From RGIG8124 sp045130665 (lineage in GTDB: Bacteria > Bacillota > Clostridia > Christensenellales > CAG-917): a stretch of DNA of 64,000 nucleotides. Within the stretch, counting starts at the first letter, position 1. Every line of letters starts with the position of its first letter. The position numbers were made by a program, and so were the translations under genes. Under the pieces are notes generated by a model. The model did not search any database and had not been told where the DNA came from. It was given only the letters and a program-made list of their open reading frames with translations. The stretch covers positions 186,001 to 250,000 of the forward strand of contig JBGUQC010000004.1 in NCBI GenBank assembly GCA_045130665.1, given 5' to 3'. Positions 18,801 to 26,370 of the stretch are shown piece after piece.

Positions 18801-19145
18801 AATTGTGCTGATTTTTTCTTCACTCAAACCAGTAGAATGATAAAACTTTTCTTTATCTAATTTTTTGTATAAAATTTTAAAACTATTTATAGAATCATCA
18901 ACCCATGAATCACTGATATCTTCCTTTTTTAAATTTGTTAAAAGTTCATTTCTTGGATTTTTGGTCTCATTAATTGAAAAAAGCTCTTCTTCAAATAACT
19001 TATCTGGACTTTTTAATATAGATATTACTAAAGGAAGATCCTTCCTTTTTGAAGGATCAGTTTGGAATAAAACCATCAATTTAGCAGAAGGAGTGCTAGT
19101 ACTAATGTTGTATTTATTAAAAAATGAAGTGCTTATATACTTCAA
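15846..19145 (-). CDS. Large TPR-repeat membrane protein partnered with Hsp70
   Basis: About 1099 residues. The first roughly 535 residues have no recognised domain and look helical. Residues about 540-770 carry repeated TPR-like units of the form A-L-x-x-F-x-x-I-x-x-Y-x-D-S. A membrane helix follows near residue 790 (IIIISIILFIVIAI), then about 290 residues that would be outside the cell. The chosen start is TTG at 19145 because GGGAGGA lies seven bases upstream. An in-frame GTG at 19160 lacks a ribosome site because that same GGGAGGA falls after it. TPR units often bind chaperones or peptides, so it may tether the Hsp70 to the membrane. That role is inferred. Confidence 0.8.
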   Translation of the reverse strand: MKYISTSFFNKYNISTSTPSAKLMVLFQTDPSKRKDLPLVISILKSPDKLFEEELFSINETKNPRNELLTNLKKEDISDSWVDDSINSFKILYKKLDKEKFYHSTGLSEEKISTILESFKDCLFEEFVKRVSSELTNFSSNTITTFFNEVSLINEKYLGTLEDILSEKIELSFSKAENKDVLKSNIEFVCGLPKSFITRPNVYRSYLYFVKKGILENDDNEIKNLYFRPVFKLLEDKDSKEHCTVLVDLVHAFLDIDGQKNIKFDIVKKNTELLANNYVYYFQNIKDKNSKLDEGEFELCIKILGFFAFQNSEWYASYLSTIRRIKNDPNSTNIYNFVNLIVSAGLPKEVYKVFGNMLNRLTNFELEIARWSGKVEKLKTAINLLKRTPSIIRYNDIMGIPQFANVINSPRDVDNLLCKYYYLHYFDPELFTNDAIENIEASAFGLIGFLECGDYMMEMGSGVGNLTFKGLFLKDVISKCPEDWSVGGKTVKSFLRDLGYYTSSYGISKFSSVRNSYDNLFRNASNYIKPIPTETIIQNGKKAATSYSTAISLYKDRKYNAALDVFKEIPDYKDSQDYIKRCEESIQKEEYKKAQTLADNHNYKEASEAFAKLANYKDSEEKAKKYRILYCISVYQSAKQYYDNKQYREAINLLNEIKGEYPDADILYSQCFEEYGKIKYKEAVELFENKKYDKALEIFKEISSYLDSSEYISKCEKEIQYAKDIKVYNEAEKLSTSYSLNDLEKAYGLYASLAKKSFKDSKEKAEYIRSIIDAVKQKQKNAKKRKKIIIISIILFIVIAISVVVPVSIHAHRQKLYNNLIYYVEHTNGNTYHNDIESILNDLPNNYEDSDKYETEYYYKRVQYLVNNYKSSYSYEINLLFNKIPSNYNNISYIKNRYQDICCSPIYDLLISEIKSYDGTKSKNESISEYIEELPSDYKDVSTIKTQFNSIKSYISDINITYYSDSRGNNARSAYKKLLDIDSSTIWDCSSYFASMDFRSIIYGAEFSYSNYYFQWHDNSSGGGQYLSYNIPNDKSYSKSYYFNTKYENSKLYFYVINQKNSSDILYIFNVYGLEMRNGKIGAYVYINKTSETFFFTIY

Positions 19146-19159
19146 ATTGTTTCCTCCCA

Positions 19160-19996
19160 CTATTTTGTTAATTTATTTACTTGAATCTTTTGTTTAAAGA
19201 TCATTTTTGCTCTAAGGAATAAAGCTGGATATATTGTTTTAATTTGCCCATCTTTAAGCTTTTTATCACATATGGTCCCGATAACATCAACAAGTTTTAA
19301 CTCATCATCAGATAATTCCGAGTAATTTTTACCATCAAAAGATTCAACTCTAATTTCTTTTTTAGAAAGAAAAGATATGAAATTTTTCTCGTAAAAATCC
19401 ATAACTTGTGAATAATCACATTTGTTGCTTTGCTTCTCTTTAAGTATTGCTATTAAATCAAAAAAATGAATTGCTAAATCAATTATATCATTAGTGTTTT
19501 TAATTCTATAATTACTGTACTCTACACATAACGATCTAAGAGATTCAACTGGATTTTCAATAGAAAAAGATTTATGAGAACACCCAGGTTGAGCAATATT
19601 CTCAATTCCACCTTTCTCAATTTCCATAATAAAAGGATTCATAGGAAATTTCTTTTCAAATAATTCAAGTTCCTTTTTTGCCTTATCAACCATACCGTTT
19701 TTTACAAGTAAAAAAATGTATAGTTTATTGCCTTCTTCATCATTAGGAAATAACGCAATAAATTTCGAAACATCTATTAAAGCCTCAAGATATCTACCAT
19801 TAGATGAATATAGATAAGAAGAATCCAAATATAAATAACCTGTAAATAAAATAGATTTATATTCAGTTAAATCATAAGAACAATCATGGCATTTTTTATC
19901 TTCAATACTACATCTTGCCCCACATGAAGGGCATCTGAAACAAATATCTTTGATGGTGTTTCTTTGAAAACTCTTAAATAAATTCAAATTGTCCAT
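19160..19996 (-). CDS. Zinc-ribbon, TPR-like partner of Hsp70
   Basis: A 278-residue soluble protein. A zinc ribbon with CPSC and CHDC knuckles occupies residues about 18-38. Helical TPR-like repeats follow (about residues 50-120), including a segment on pairs of tyrosines and a FIALFPNDEEG turn. The C-terminal half is unassigned. The ATG overlaps the Hsp70 stop as TAATG, with AAAGGA directly before it, so translation is coupled. It could be an adaptor that brings clients to the Hsp70. The zinc ribbon recalls DnaJ only in metal chemistry; no J domain or HPD motif is seen. Confidence 0.65.
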   Translation of the reverse strand: MDNLNLFKSFQRNTIKDICFRCPSCGARCSIEDKKCHDCSYDLTEYKSILFTGYLYLDSSYLYSSNGRYLEALIDVSKFIALFPNDEEGNKLYIFLLVKNGMVDKAKKELELFEKKFPMNPFIMEIEKGGIENIAQPGCSHKSFSIENPVESLRSLCVEYSNYRIKNTNDIIDLAIHFFDLIAILKEKQSNKCDYSQVMDFYEKNFISFLSKKEIRVESFDGKNYSELSDDELKLVDVIGTICDKKLKDGQIKTIYPALFLRAKMIFKQKIQVNKLTK

Positions 19997-22482
19997 TATC
20001 CTTTACTTACCAATCCTTTAAATGCACTCATTGTTTTGTCACCAGCAGGTGTAACTTTTTCCATAATTTGATAAAGTTTTACAGTAATATGAATTAATCT
20101 TATTGCATCTTGTCTCATTTCTTCACTTTCTTTATCTTTATCACCATATTTTTCAAATAATTCATTTATTGTTTTCAAATTAACATCTAATTCATTATTT
20201 ATTTCTTTAACAATGCTTGGATTAGCATTTTTATTTTGTGTATAATTAACAGCCTTAGAAATAATCTCTGCAACAATTAATCTAGAAGTATCAAAGAATA
20301 ATCTTGGAGAATCAAAAATTTCAACAGATGATCTCATTTGTTTTAATTCATTCATACACTTTCTTGCTTCTACTTGATTGTCTTTATTAACAAATCGTTT
20401 GCCATAAAAAACAAGATTATCCACATCATATTCAGAAATATTTATGTCTGGAGATAACTTGGCTTTTATTTCTTCTCCAATACTATCAAATTCTTCTTCT
20501 GTAAATACGTGTTCAGATGGCATTTCTGCTACAATTTTCTCGAATTTTTCAGACACAGTTGTAAAATGATTCTTATCATTATTATCACTAGCTTCCGCCA
20601 ATTCACGATCAATGTTTTGTTTCTTCTCTATCAATTCTTCCTTTAATTCGAGATCTTGAACATAATCTATTCTTTCATAGAATGCATCCTCTAATTTTTC
20701 AAATTCAGCTCTACCATTTTCTTTTTGACCAACATATTCATATTTTCCGTTTAAAATTTGTCCATCAAGTTTAACTTCTAATTCAATATTGGAAATCATA
20801 TCAACTCTAGTAGTAACAGCTAGTTTACTTCCAATTTTTGCATTATTTGGCAAATCAATAACTAAATCGAAAATTTTTCTTGGTCCTTCCCAAATAGGAA
20901 GAATAACTTGTTCTCTACTATACTCATTAATCTTAAAATATTCAGTTGATTCACATGGCAATGTAACTCCAGATTCAACAATAGGGTACTTTTCAATTTG
21001 TCCTTTTTCAATATCTATAATTTCTACTGCAATTGTTTCATTTTGTACAGGTGTTGGTGCAATAATATCAATAGTGGAATTATCTTCATTATTTACAATA
21101 TTTTGGATTGTGCTATCTTCGTTGTAGAAAACAAATGAAGTAGAATCGCTATATTCTTTTTCATTAAGAATGGCCATAAATGTCCCATCATCTTCAATAT
21201 TGGTCTTAATTTCTCTTTTTGATGTTTTAATTCCAATTGAATCTAACATACCTTTAGACATTTTACCTGAAATATAAACTTGTCCATCAACAACAAAAGG
21301 CGCATTCACATCAACTAAAAGACCAATATTTTTATCTTCAATAGTATAACCTTGTGCATTAGATACCAATGCGGCACCAGCACTTACTGATAAATCTGGT
21401 TCAAAACAGGTAATATCTTTTAATTTTTCAGTAACACAATATTTCTTTTTGATAACTTCTTGAACATATGGGATTTTTGAAGAGCCACCAACCATAATAA
21501 TATGAGTAATATCTTCTAGTGATTTTCCATATTTCTCATTTAATATTTCAAGTGCCTTATCACATTCTACAAGAACATCAGTATCTATTTTTGCTTTTAT
21601 GATTTTGTTAAAATCATTTCTAGTGAATTTTTCAATATCAAGATCCCTACATGATAAATCTTTAAAAATATCTTGGTAATGAATTTCAATAGACTCTTCA
21701 TCAGATAATTTCTTTTTAGTGTTTTCAGCTAAAAGCATTAGCAATTTAAATTTTGAATTGGCAACATCTGCTTTAACATCAGATACATCATATCCAGCAT
21801 TCTTTAAATATTTAAGGAAATGTCTTGCAAGTAATAAATCAAAATTATCACCACCCAAAAAATTATTACCTGCAGTAGCTAATACTTGAGGAACATTACC
21901 AGTTTTTTCTAAAATAGAAACATCAAATGTTCCTCCACCCAAATCAAACACAAAGAATAATCCATTCTCTACATTGTTTTGAAGTGCATAATTAATAGCT
22001 GCAGATGTAGGTTCCTCTAATAACATTGTTACCTCAAGTCCAGATAATTCTCCAGCTTTTCTGGTTGCATCTTTCTGTGCCAAACTAAAATATGCCGGAA
22101 CAGTAATTACAACTTTATCATATACGACTGATTCATCTTTTTTTATTGTTTTTTCTAAACACTCTTTACAATATGATATAATCTTAGACGAAATGACTTC
22201 TGGCGTATAATCTACATCACCATATTTATAAGATATGTCTTTACCCATATCCCTTTTTACTGATTTTTTCGAATTAGGGTTTCCACTATAAAATTCGTTC
22301 TTAGCAAGTGTACCTATAATTTCCTCACCTTTTTTTCTATTAGAAATTGCGAAGAAAGAAGGTATCGTTTTATTTTTTCTAATTTTATCTTCTTCAGCAA
22401 AAACTACTTTGCCATTTAAAACAACCGATGCTGTACTATTTGTTGTTCCCAAATCCAAACCAAAACTTTTGTGAATAATCAT
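19996..22482 (-). CDS. Divergent Hsp70 (DnaK-like) chaperone
   Basis: An 828-residue Hsp70 homologue. The ATPase domain is intact: GLDLGTTNS (residues 8-16), the VFDLGGGTFDVS phosphate-2 motif (about 178-189) and MVGGSSKIP (330-338). A beta-sandwich-like region (about 380-560) and a long charged helical C-terminus follow. It is about 200 residues longer than housekeeping DnaK and lacks an EEVD-type end. No grpE, dnaJ or CIRCE repeat is near. It is the first gene of a four-gene operon with zinc-ribbon and TPR membrane proteins, suggesting a specialised chaperone, not the general heat-shock one. The ATG follows a GGGGAGCG site. Confidence 0.92.
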   Translation of the reverse strand: MIIHKSFGLDLGTTNSTASVVLNGKVVFAEEDKIRKNKTIPSFFAISNRKKGEEIIGTLAKNEFYSGNPNSKKSVKRDMGKDISYKYGDVDYTPEVISSKIISYCKECLEKTIKKDESVVYDKVVITVPAYFSLAQKDATRKAGELSGLEVTMLLEEPTSAAINYALQNNVENGLFFVFDLGGGTFDVSILEKTGNVPQVLATAGNNFLGGDNFDLLLARHFLKYLKNAGYDVSDVKADVANSKFKLLMLLAENTKKKLSDEESIEIHYQDIFKDLSCRDLDIEKFTRNDFNKIIKAKIDTDVLVECDKALEILNEKYGKSLEDITHIIMVGGSSKIPYVQEVIKKKYCVTEKLKDITCFEPDLSVSAGAALVSNAQGYTIEDKNIGLLVDVNAPFVVDGQVYISGKMSKGMLDSIGIKTSKREIKTNIEDDGTFMAILNEKEYSDSTSFVFYNEDSTIQNIVNNEDNSTIDIIAPTPVQNETIAVEIIDIEKGQIEKYPIVESGVTLPCESTEYFKINEYSREQVILPIWEGPRKIFDLVIDLPNNAKIGSKLAVTTRVDMISNIELEVKLDGQILNGKYEYVGQKENGRAEFEKLEDAFYERIDYVQDLELKEELIEKKQNIDRELAEASDNNDKNHFTTVSEKFEKIVAEMPSEHVFTEEEFDSIGEEIKAKLSPDINISEYDVDNLVFYGKRFVNKDNQVEARKCMNELKQMRSSVEIFDSPRLFFDTSRLIVAEIISKAVNYTQNKNANPSIVKEINNELDVNLKTINELFEKYGDKDKESEEMRQDAIRLIHITVKLYQIMEKVTPAGDKTMSAFKGLVSKG

Positions 22483-22555
22483 AAAAACGCTCCCCTAATT
22501 ATCTATTTATTTTGTCCAAAAATAATGCCACTAATTTTAAATCTTATCTTAAATA

Positions 22556-22581
22556 ATTATATTTTTGCCATTAGCAATAAT
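22556..22581 (-). promoter_or_regulatory. Candidate promoter/operator of the Hsp70 operon
   Basis: A minus-strand TATAAT lies about 75 bases before the Hsp70 start. A 21-base near-palindrome with TTGC/GCAA arms (22561-22581) sits directly upstream and would cover the -10/-35 spacer. The -35 itself is weak. This looks like a regulated promoter, but the binding protein is unknown. Confidence 0.4.
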
Positions 22582-22657
22582 ACCAGTTACTTATTAAGAT
22601 ATAAAAAGTTTATCATATATGTACAAATAAATCTAGATGTGATTTAGGTTAAGAAAT

Positions 22658-22849
22658 TTAATCTTCCCAAGGATACTTATTAGTGTTTAAATTATCTGTA
22701 TCTGTGTTGTCATTATTTATGTATGGATTAGGATAATACTTGTCATAAAAGGTTGGATTAGGCGCAGACATTCTCTGGCTCATATCGACATCATCATCAA
22801 AGTATAATGCATCAAATTCTGGAGTTCCCATAATATCATCATCTAACAT
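22658..22849 (-). CDS. Small acidic protein of unknown function
   Basis: A 63-residue acidic, Asn/Pro/Tyr-rich protein, probably disordered. The ATG at 22849 is preceded by AGAGGTG. An in-frame start 42 bases farther upstream lacks a ribosome site. It follows the ABC permease by about 60 bases, which hold a nested dyad, and may be the last gene of that operon. No family recognised. Confidence 0.45.
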   Translation of the reverse strand: MLDDDIMGTPEFDALYFDDDVDMSQRMSAPNPTFYDKYYPNPYINNDNTDTDNLNTNKYPWED

Positions 22850-22879
22850 ATTTTCACCTCTTATTTTAACTTTATCTAC

Positions 22880-22907
22880 GCAAATTAACACTTAAAGTGC
22901 CGTTTGC
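22880..22907. repeat. Nested inverted repeat between the ABC permease and the small acidic gene
   Basis: Outer arms GCAAA/TTTGC enclose CACTT/AAGTG. On the minus strand it begins just after the permease stop. It has no T-run, so an RNA processing or attenuation hairpin is more likely than a terminator. Confidence 0.4.
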
Positions 22908-22910
22908 ATC

Positions 22911-23582
22911 CTAAAAGTCCACCTTCTCTAACCTTGCTGCAGAGACCTTATATACAACAAAATGTAATACACCTGAGATAACTATAGCACCAGCTAATAA
23001 AGCAAACTGTATACCTAAGGAACTATCACAAAGGAACTTAACATAACCCTCACATCCTGGTGCCAATGGAATACCAAGCGTGAATATACCAAGATATACA
23101 ACAAAGCCTAGTATCGTTAAAAGCGTTGAAGCCACTATAGACTTCCCTTTCTTGTAATATATAGGCATGTATATAAGATCTGCTAAGGCATACCCAATTA
23201 TTGCAATTGCAAGTATGGATACATAACCATTAATTCCAAGTCCTGGATTACTTGTTCCAGTATTCTTTTGTATTATCATAGCAACAGGAATTAGACAAGA
23301 CATAATAGCCATAAATGCAACTTGCATTACAATTACAGTTATTATCCTTGCAAGAACTATGTCCTTCTTTCTAACTGGCAATAGCGTTGAATATAATAAG
23401 TCATTACTCTGTTGTCCTTTATTAGCACCAAGGAATAATATTGGATAACAACTCAATATGTATATGAACCCAACTGCAATAGGATAACTAGGAATTAATA
23501 CCATTAATGGGAATAAGACTATAAATATGTAGCAAATAGGATGCATTGCTAATTTGAATTCTTTATAAAGTAAAGCTTTCAT
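22911..23582 (-). CDS. ABC-2 type transporter permease
   Basis: A 223-residue membrane protein with about six hydrophobic segments and the MKALLYKEF opening common to small ABC-2 permeases of Firmicutes. It overlaps the end of the ATP-binding gene by 20 bp. The pair would form an exporter, possibly for a peptide or antibiotic. The substrate cannot be read from sequence. Confidence 0.88.
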   Translation of the reverse strand: MKALLYKEFKLAMHPICYIFIVLFPLMVLIPSYPIAVGFIYILSCYPILFLGANKGQQSNDLLYSTLLPVRKKDIVLARIITVIVMQVAFMAIMSCLIPVAMIIQKNTGTSNPGLGINGYVSILAIAIIGYALADLIYMPIYYKKGKSIVASTLLTILGFVVYLGIFTLGIPLAPGCEGYVKFLCDSSLGIQFALLAGAIVISGVLHFVVYKVSAARLEKVDF

Positions 23583-24432
23583 TGTTCTTACTCCTTTCTA
23601 AATATACCATGATTTGCTCTAAATCTGGTTCTTTAGGCTCTAATCCATTCTTAATAAATACATCCTTATTCTCTACACTAATTAATCCTTCTATATAATC
23701 ATCTAATTCCTTACATGCAATATAACTCTTCTCTAATTCCTTGTTCTTTCCCTTGTCTGTAACAAATAAGTAACCACTAACAAAGTCTTTCTTTGTTCCA
23801 GTATAAAGAATTGAACCATCATGGATATATGTTATATTACTTGCACACTTATCTAAATCACTTGTAATGTGTGTTGAAAATAATATCGCTCTATCCTTAT
23901 TCTTCACTATCTCTCTAAATATATCCAATATCTCATCTCTTGAAACAGGATCTAGACCGCTTGTAGGCTCGTCTAAGATAAGTAACTCTGCTTTATGGGA
24001 TAATGCAATAGCCACTGAGTACTTAACCTTCATACCGCTAGAGAGTTCCTCTAGCTTCTTGTCTATATCTAAATTAAAAAGCTTACATACATCATTGAAT
24101 TTGTTTTCATCAAAGTTCTTATAAAATCTCTTTGTAACATTCATCAGCTGACGTATTGTTCTATTTGGATAATAGTTAAGTTCACTTAGTGCAAAACCTA
24201 TTCTTTGCTTATTCTCTAATTCATTCTTAGACATATCCGTACCAAATACAGTAACGGAGCCACTATCATAATGAATTAGGTTCATGATGCTCTTCAATGT
24301 TGTAGTCTTACCAGCACCATTTCTTCCTATAAATCCCATAATTTCCCCTGCATTAACAGTAAAAGAAACATCTTTCAAGGAAAATGCTGGATACCTCTTT
24401 ACTAAGTTTTCTATCTTTAAAACTTCACTCAT
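23563..24432 (-). CDS. ABC transporter ATP-binding protein
   Basis: A 289-residue ATPase. Walker A is GRNGAGKT near residue 36, the signature reads LSSGMKVKYS (around 134) and Walker B is LLILDEPTSGLDP (about 152-164). The H-loop is in FSTHI. The C-terminal 70 residues are an extension typical of BcrA/YtrB-type exporters. It overlaps the tautomerase stop by four bases and the permease start by 20, so all three are translated together. Confidence 0.93.
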   Translation of the reverse strand: MSEVLKIENLVKRYPAFSLKDVSFTVNAGEIMGFIGRNGAGKTTTLKSIMNLIHYDSGSVTVFGTDMSKNELENKQRIGFALSELNYYPNRTIRQLMNVTKRFYKNFDENKFNDVCKLFNLDIDKKLEELSSGMKVKYSVAIALSHKAELLILDEPTSGLDPVSRDEILDIFREIVKNKDRAILFSTHITSDLDKCASNITYIHDGSILYTGTKKDFVSGYLFVTDKGKNKELEKSYIACKELDDYIEGLISVENKDVFIKNGLEPKEPDLEQIMVYLERSKNNESFTL

Positions 24433-24656
24433 TTAACAATCTCTCCATTAAGGATAAATGCATTATCTTTATTATTCTCAATTAATGTATCCACGACATC
24501 ACTTTGCCAATTCTTTGGATCTACTTCCTCAATTGCAATTGTTATTGCCTCTGGTGCACATCCCCATTCTTTAATAAAAATGTTATTAATCTCTTGTGCT
24601 ACTTTTTTCTTTGTTTCAATATCCTTTGGATATCCTTTTATATTAATATAAGGCAT
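24429..24656 (-). CDS. 4-oxalocrotonate tautomerase-family protein
   Basis: A 75-residue protein starting Met-Pro, which would expose the catalytic Pro1 after Met removal, as in the tautomerase (PptA/4-OT) family. The PYINIKGYPKD opening and the conserved EEV segment near residue 43 fit a tautomerase fold. It is the first gene before an ABC exporter, with AGGAG upstream. Its physiological substrate is unknown. Its leader holds two copies of a TGGGGAGAAAAA box also present in the Fic promoter. Confidence 0.8.
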   Translation of the reverse strand: MPYINIKGYPKDIETKKKVAQEINNIFIKEWGCAPEAITIAIEEVDPKNWQSDVVDTLIENNKDNAFILNGEIVK

Positions 24657-24676
24657 AATAATCTCCTATTTTATAT

Positions 24677-24727
24677 TTTTTCTCCCCATATATACATTTT
24701 TCTCCCCATTTTGCCAGCAATTGGGGA
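24677..24727. promoter_or_regulatory. Leader of the tautomerase/ABC operon with two TGGGGAGAAAA boxes and a dyad
   Basis: On the minus strand the box TGGGGAGAAAA occurs twice, spaced exactly 20 bases (plus-strand positions 24677-24689 and 24697-24709), so both face the same side of the helix. An inverted TCCCCA at the far end makes a 25-base dyad at 24703-24727 with the second box. A third box is in the Fic promoter. The set looks like binding sites for one regulator; no clean -35/-10 pair was found here. Confidence 0.5.
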
Positions 24728-24744
24728 CAAACATATACTAAAAC

Positions 24745-25791
24745 TTATTTTAACCTAATATAATATGTTGTTCTTCCGCTACCCATTTTTTTAACTTCAC
24801 CCAAATTGCATAATTCTAGCAAACTTCTTTCAATGCTAGTTGAACTTAATGATGGTGCAAGTTCCATAATATCTCGTTTTGTAAATTTACCAATTTTATT
24901 ATTTATTGCTTGTTTTACAACTTCAATGGCAGGTTTCTTTTCTTTAACTAGTTCCACTCTTTCTTCAAAATCTTTATATGCACTTACAATTGTACCTAAA
25001 AGATATTTTACAAATGGAGTAGGATCGTCCTTATTATCATGCCAATTCTTTTGAGATTCAAATAATGCATTATAATATAAATCCTTACTTTTAGCTATCT
25101 TCGCTTCTAATGAAATGTATTTTCCAACATAGAATCCAGATCTATATAACAAAAGAGTTGTAAGTAATCTTGACATTCTCCCATTACCATCAATAAATGG
25201 ATGAATACACAAAAAGTCATGAATAAAAATTGGTATTAAAATAAGTGGATCAATAACCCCTTCTCCAATCGCTCTATTATATTCTTCACATAAATCCTGC
25301 ATAGCCATTGGCGTTTCAAACGGTGACAATGGTGTAAATAAGGTATAACTTTTACCATTTGCATCTGTAGCACTAATATAATTTTGAACGTTTTTAAATT
25401 TACCGCCATATGAAGAAGCAGCATGTGAAAGTAGAATACCATGAAGTTGTAATATGAAATTAGATGTTACAGGGATAGCATCAAAACTATCATGAACTAT
25501 GTTCAATGCATCTCTATATCCTGCAATTTCTTCTTCTGCTCTATTCTTAGGAGTGGTTTTTTCATTTACGATTTGTCTTAACCTAGTATTAGTTGTTTTA
25601 ATACCCTCAATTTCATTCGAGGATTCAGTACTTTGAATTTTGGCAATTTCAACTAATTTTTCTAACTCTTCCGGTAATTGTTTTAAATATAATTGTTGTT
25701 TACCTTTTTCTTCATGGATAATAGATAGATAATTTACAATGGTATTATCCCATTTTACATTCTTTAACTTATTATAATTAAATACCTTCAT
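24745..25791 (-). CDS. Fic-family protein (AMPylation type), class II
   Basis: About 348 residues. The Fic motif HPFIDGNGRMSR (around residue 197) is complete, with catalytic His and the phosphate-binding GNGR. An SNEIEG segment near residue 60 matches the inhibitory (S/T)xxxE(G/N) helix, placing it in class II, where the inhibitor is at the N-terminus. The C-terminus is a winged-helix-like domain (KFTKRDIMELAPSLSSTSIERSL). Such enzymes attach AMP to target hydroxyls. The ATG at 25791 is used because a GTG at 25821 would lie inside the -10 box. It is a solo gene, with no separate antitoxin beside it. Confidence 0.92.
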   Translation of the reverse strand: MKVFNYNKLKNVKWDNTIVNYLSIIHEEKGKQQLYLKQLPEELEKLVEIAKIQSTESSNEIEGIKTTNTRLRQIVNEKTTPKNRAEEEIAGYRDALNIVHDSFDAIPVTSNFILQLHGILLSHAASSYGGKFKNVQNYISATDANGKSYTLFTPLSPFETPMAMQDLCEEYNRAIGEGVIDPLILIPIFIHDFLCIHPFIDGNGRMSRLLTTLLLYRSGFYVGKYISLEAKIAKSKDLYYNALFESQKNWHDNKDDPTPFVKYLLGTIVSAYKDFEERVELVKEKKPAIEVVKQAINNKIGKFTKRDIMELAPSLSSTSIERSLLELCNLGEVKKMGSGRTTYYIRLK

Positions 25792-25820
25792 TTTCCACCA
25801 CCAATGTTGTTTTCTCACCA

Positions 25821-25849
25821 ATTATATAAATTTTGGGGAGAAAAATCAA
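25821..25849 (-). promoter_or_regulatory. Promoter of the Fic gene, with operator-like box in the spacer
   Basis: Minus-strand TTGATT (-35) and TATAAT (-10) are 17 bases apart. The spacer contains TTTCTCCCCA, the reverse of the box repeated in the tautomerase/ABC leader. A regulator bound there would block the polymerase. Confidence 0.75.
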
Positions 25850-25873
25850 GAATAAATCGGAAGAAAAAACATT

Positions 25874-25890
25874 TTCCACAACTTGTGGAA
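25874..25890. promoter_or_regulatory. Perfect 17-bp palindrome upstream of the Fic promoter
   Basis: TTCCACAA and TTGTGGAA arms flank one central base, about 25 bases beyond the Fic -35. Another inverted repeat (TTCAGTTG/CAACTGAA arms, 25912-25942) lies just beyond. Both could be protein sites or hairpins; no T-run follows either. Confidence 0.5.
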
Positions 25891-25960
25891 TTATTTACTA
25901 TCCACTTTTACTTCAGTTGTCTACAAAATGTAAGCAACTGAAATGAGGTGTTATATAAAT

Positions 25961-25997
25961 ATAAAAAAAGCCTTGATTTCTCAAAGCCTTTTTATTT
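25961..25997. terminator. Bidirectional terminator
   Basis: A stem of about ten pairs (AAGCCTTGA against TCAAAGCCTT, with G-U pairs in RNA) has T-runs on both strands. It ends the transcript of the acetyltransferase fragment on the minus strand. Confidence 0.75.
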
Positions 25998-26011
25998 AAT
26001 TAAATTATATC

Positions 26012-26056
26012 TTAGTCAAGCCCAAGTTCATATAATAAATCGCTAACTAGTAACAT
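26012..26056 (-). CDS. Possible 14-residue peptide
   Basis: An ATG with AGAGG seven bases upstream opens a frame of only 14 codons (MLLVSDLLYELGLD), ending just before the terminator. It lies 20 bases after the truncated acetyltransferase. It may be a chance frame or the remains of a longer gene; only the ribosome site supports it. Confidence 0.25.
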   Translation of the reverse strand: MLLVSDLLYELGLD

Positions 26057-26075
26057 AATCTTACCTCTTTTATCT

Positions 26076-26267
26076 TTATTTGATTACATCATCAACCATC
26101 TCAAAACCGTGCCCGTTTTTGTCGTTTAAAGACTTGTCTATGTCTTTTTCAGGTAATACTAAATCCTCTTTTTGCTTCGTGTAAGACTCGTAACCAAATT
26201 GAAATGCTTCCTGCATTAATGACTTAAATCCTTTAATATGCTCTTTTTGTAATTCAACTAGCCTCAT
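26076..26267 (-). pseudogene. Truncated GNAT acetyltransferase (N-terminal fragment)
   Basis: This 63-residue frame begins MRLVELQKEHIKGF and runs to GFEMVDD before a stop. It resembles the first third of GNAT acetyltransferases, but the acetyl-CoA-binding core (strands 3-5 and the Q/R-x-x-G-x-G/A loop) is missing. No continuation was found in another frame downstream. The ATG at 26267 has AGGGG just upstream, so it may still be translated. Confidence 0.55.
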
Positions 26268-26340
26268 TTCCCCTGTCTCCATGTGAAATAATATTTATAT
26301 ATTATAATATATTTCGCTTGAATACACCTTTAATAAAGCA

Positions 26341-26370
26341 AAAAGCCTCGGATTGTTCCAAGGCCTTTTG
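26341..26370 (-). terminator. Terminator of the two-component operon
   Basis: On the minus strand, GCCTTGGA and TCCGAGGC arms form a stem with an ACAA loop, followed by TTTTTG. It lies about 150 bases after the response-regulator stop. The bases between hold another perfect small hairpin (26395-26414). Confidence 0.75.

Noticed and set aside
22483..22657. CIRCE heat-shock element upstream of the Hsp70
   Set aside because: The TTAGCACTC-N9-GAGTGCTAA pattern is absent; only an unrelated TTGC/GCAA dyad is seen.
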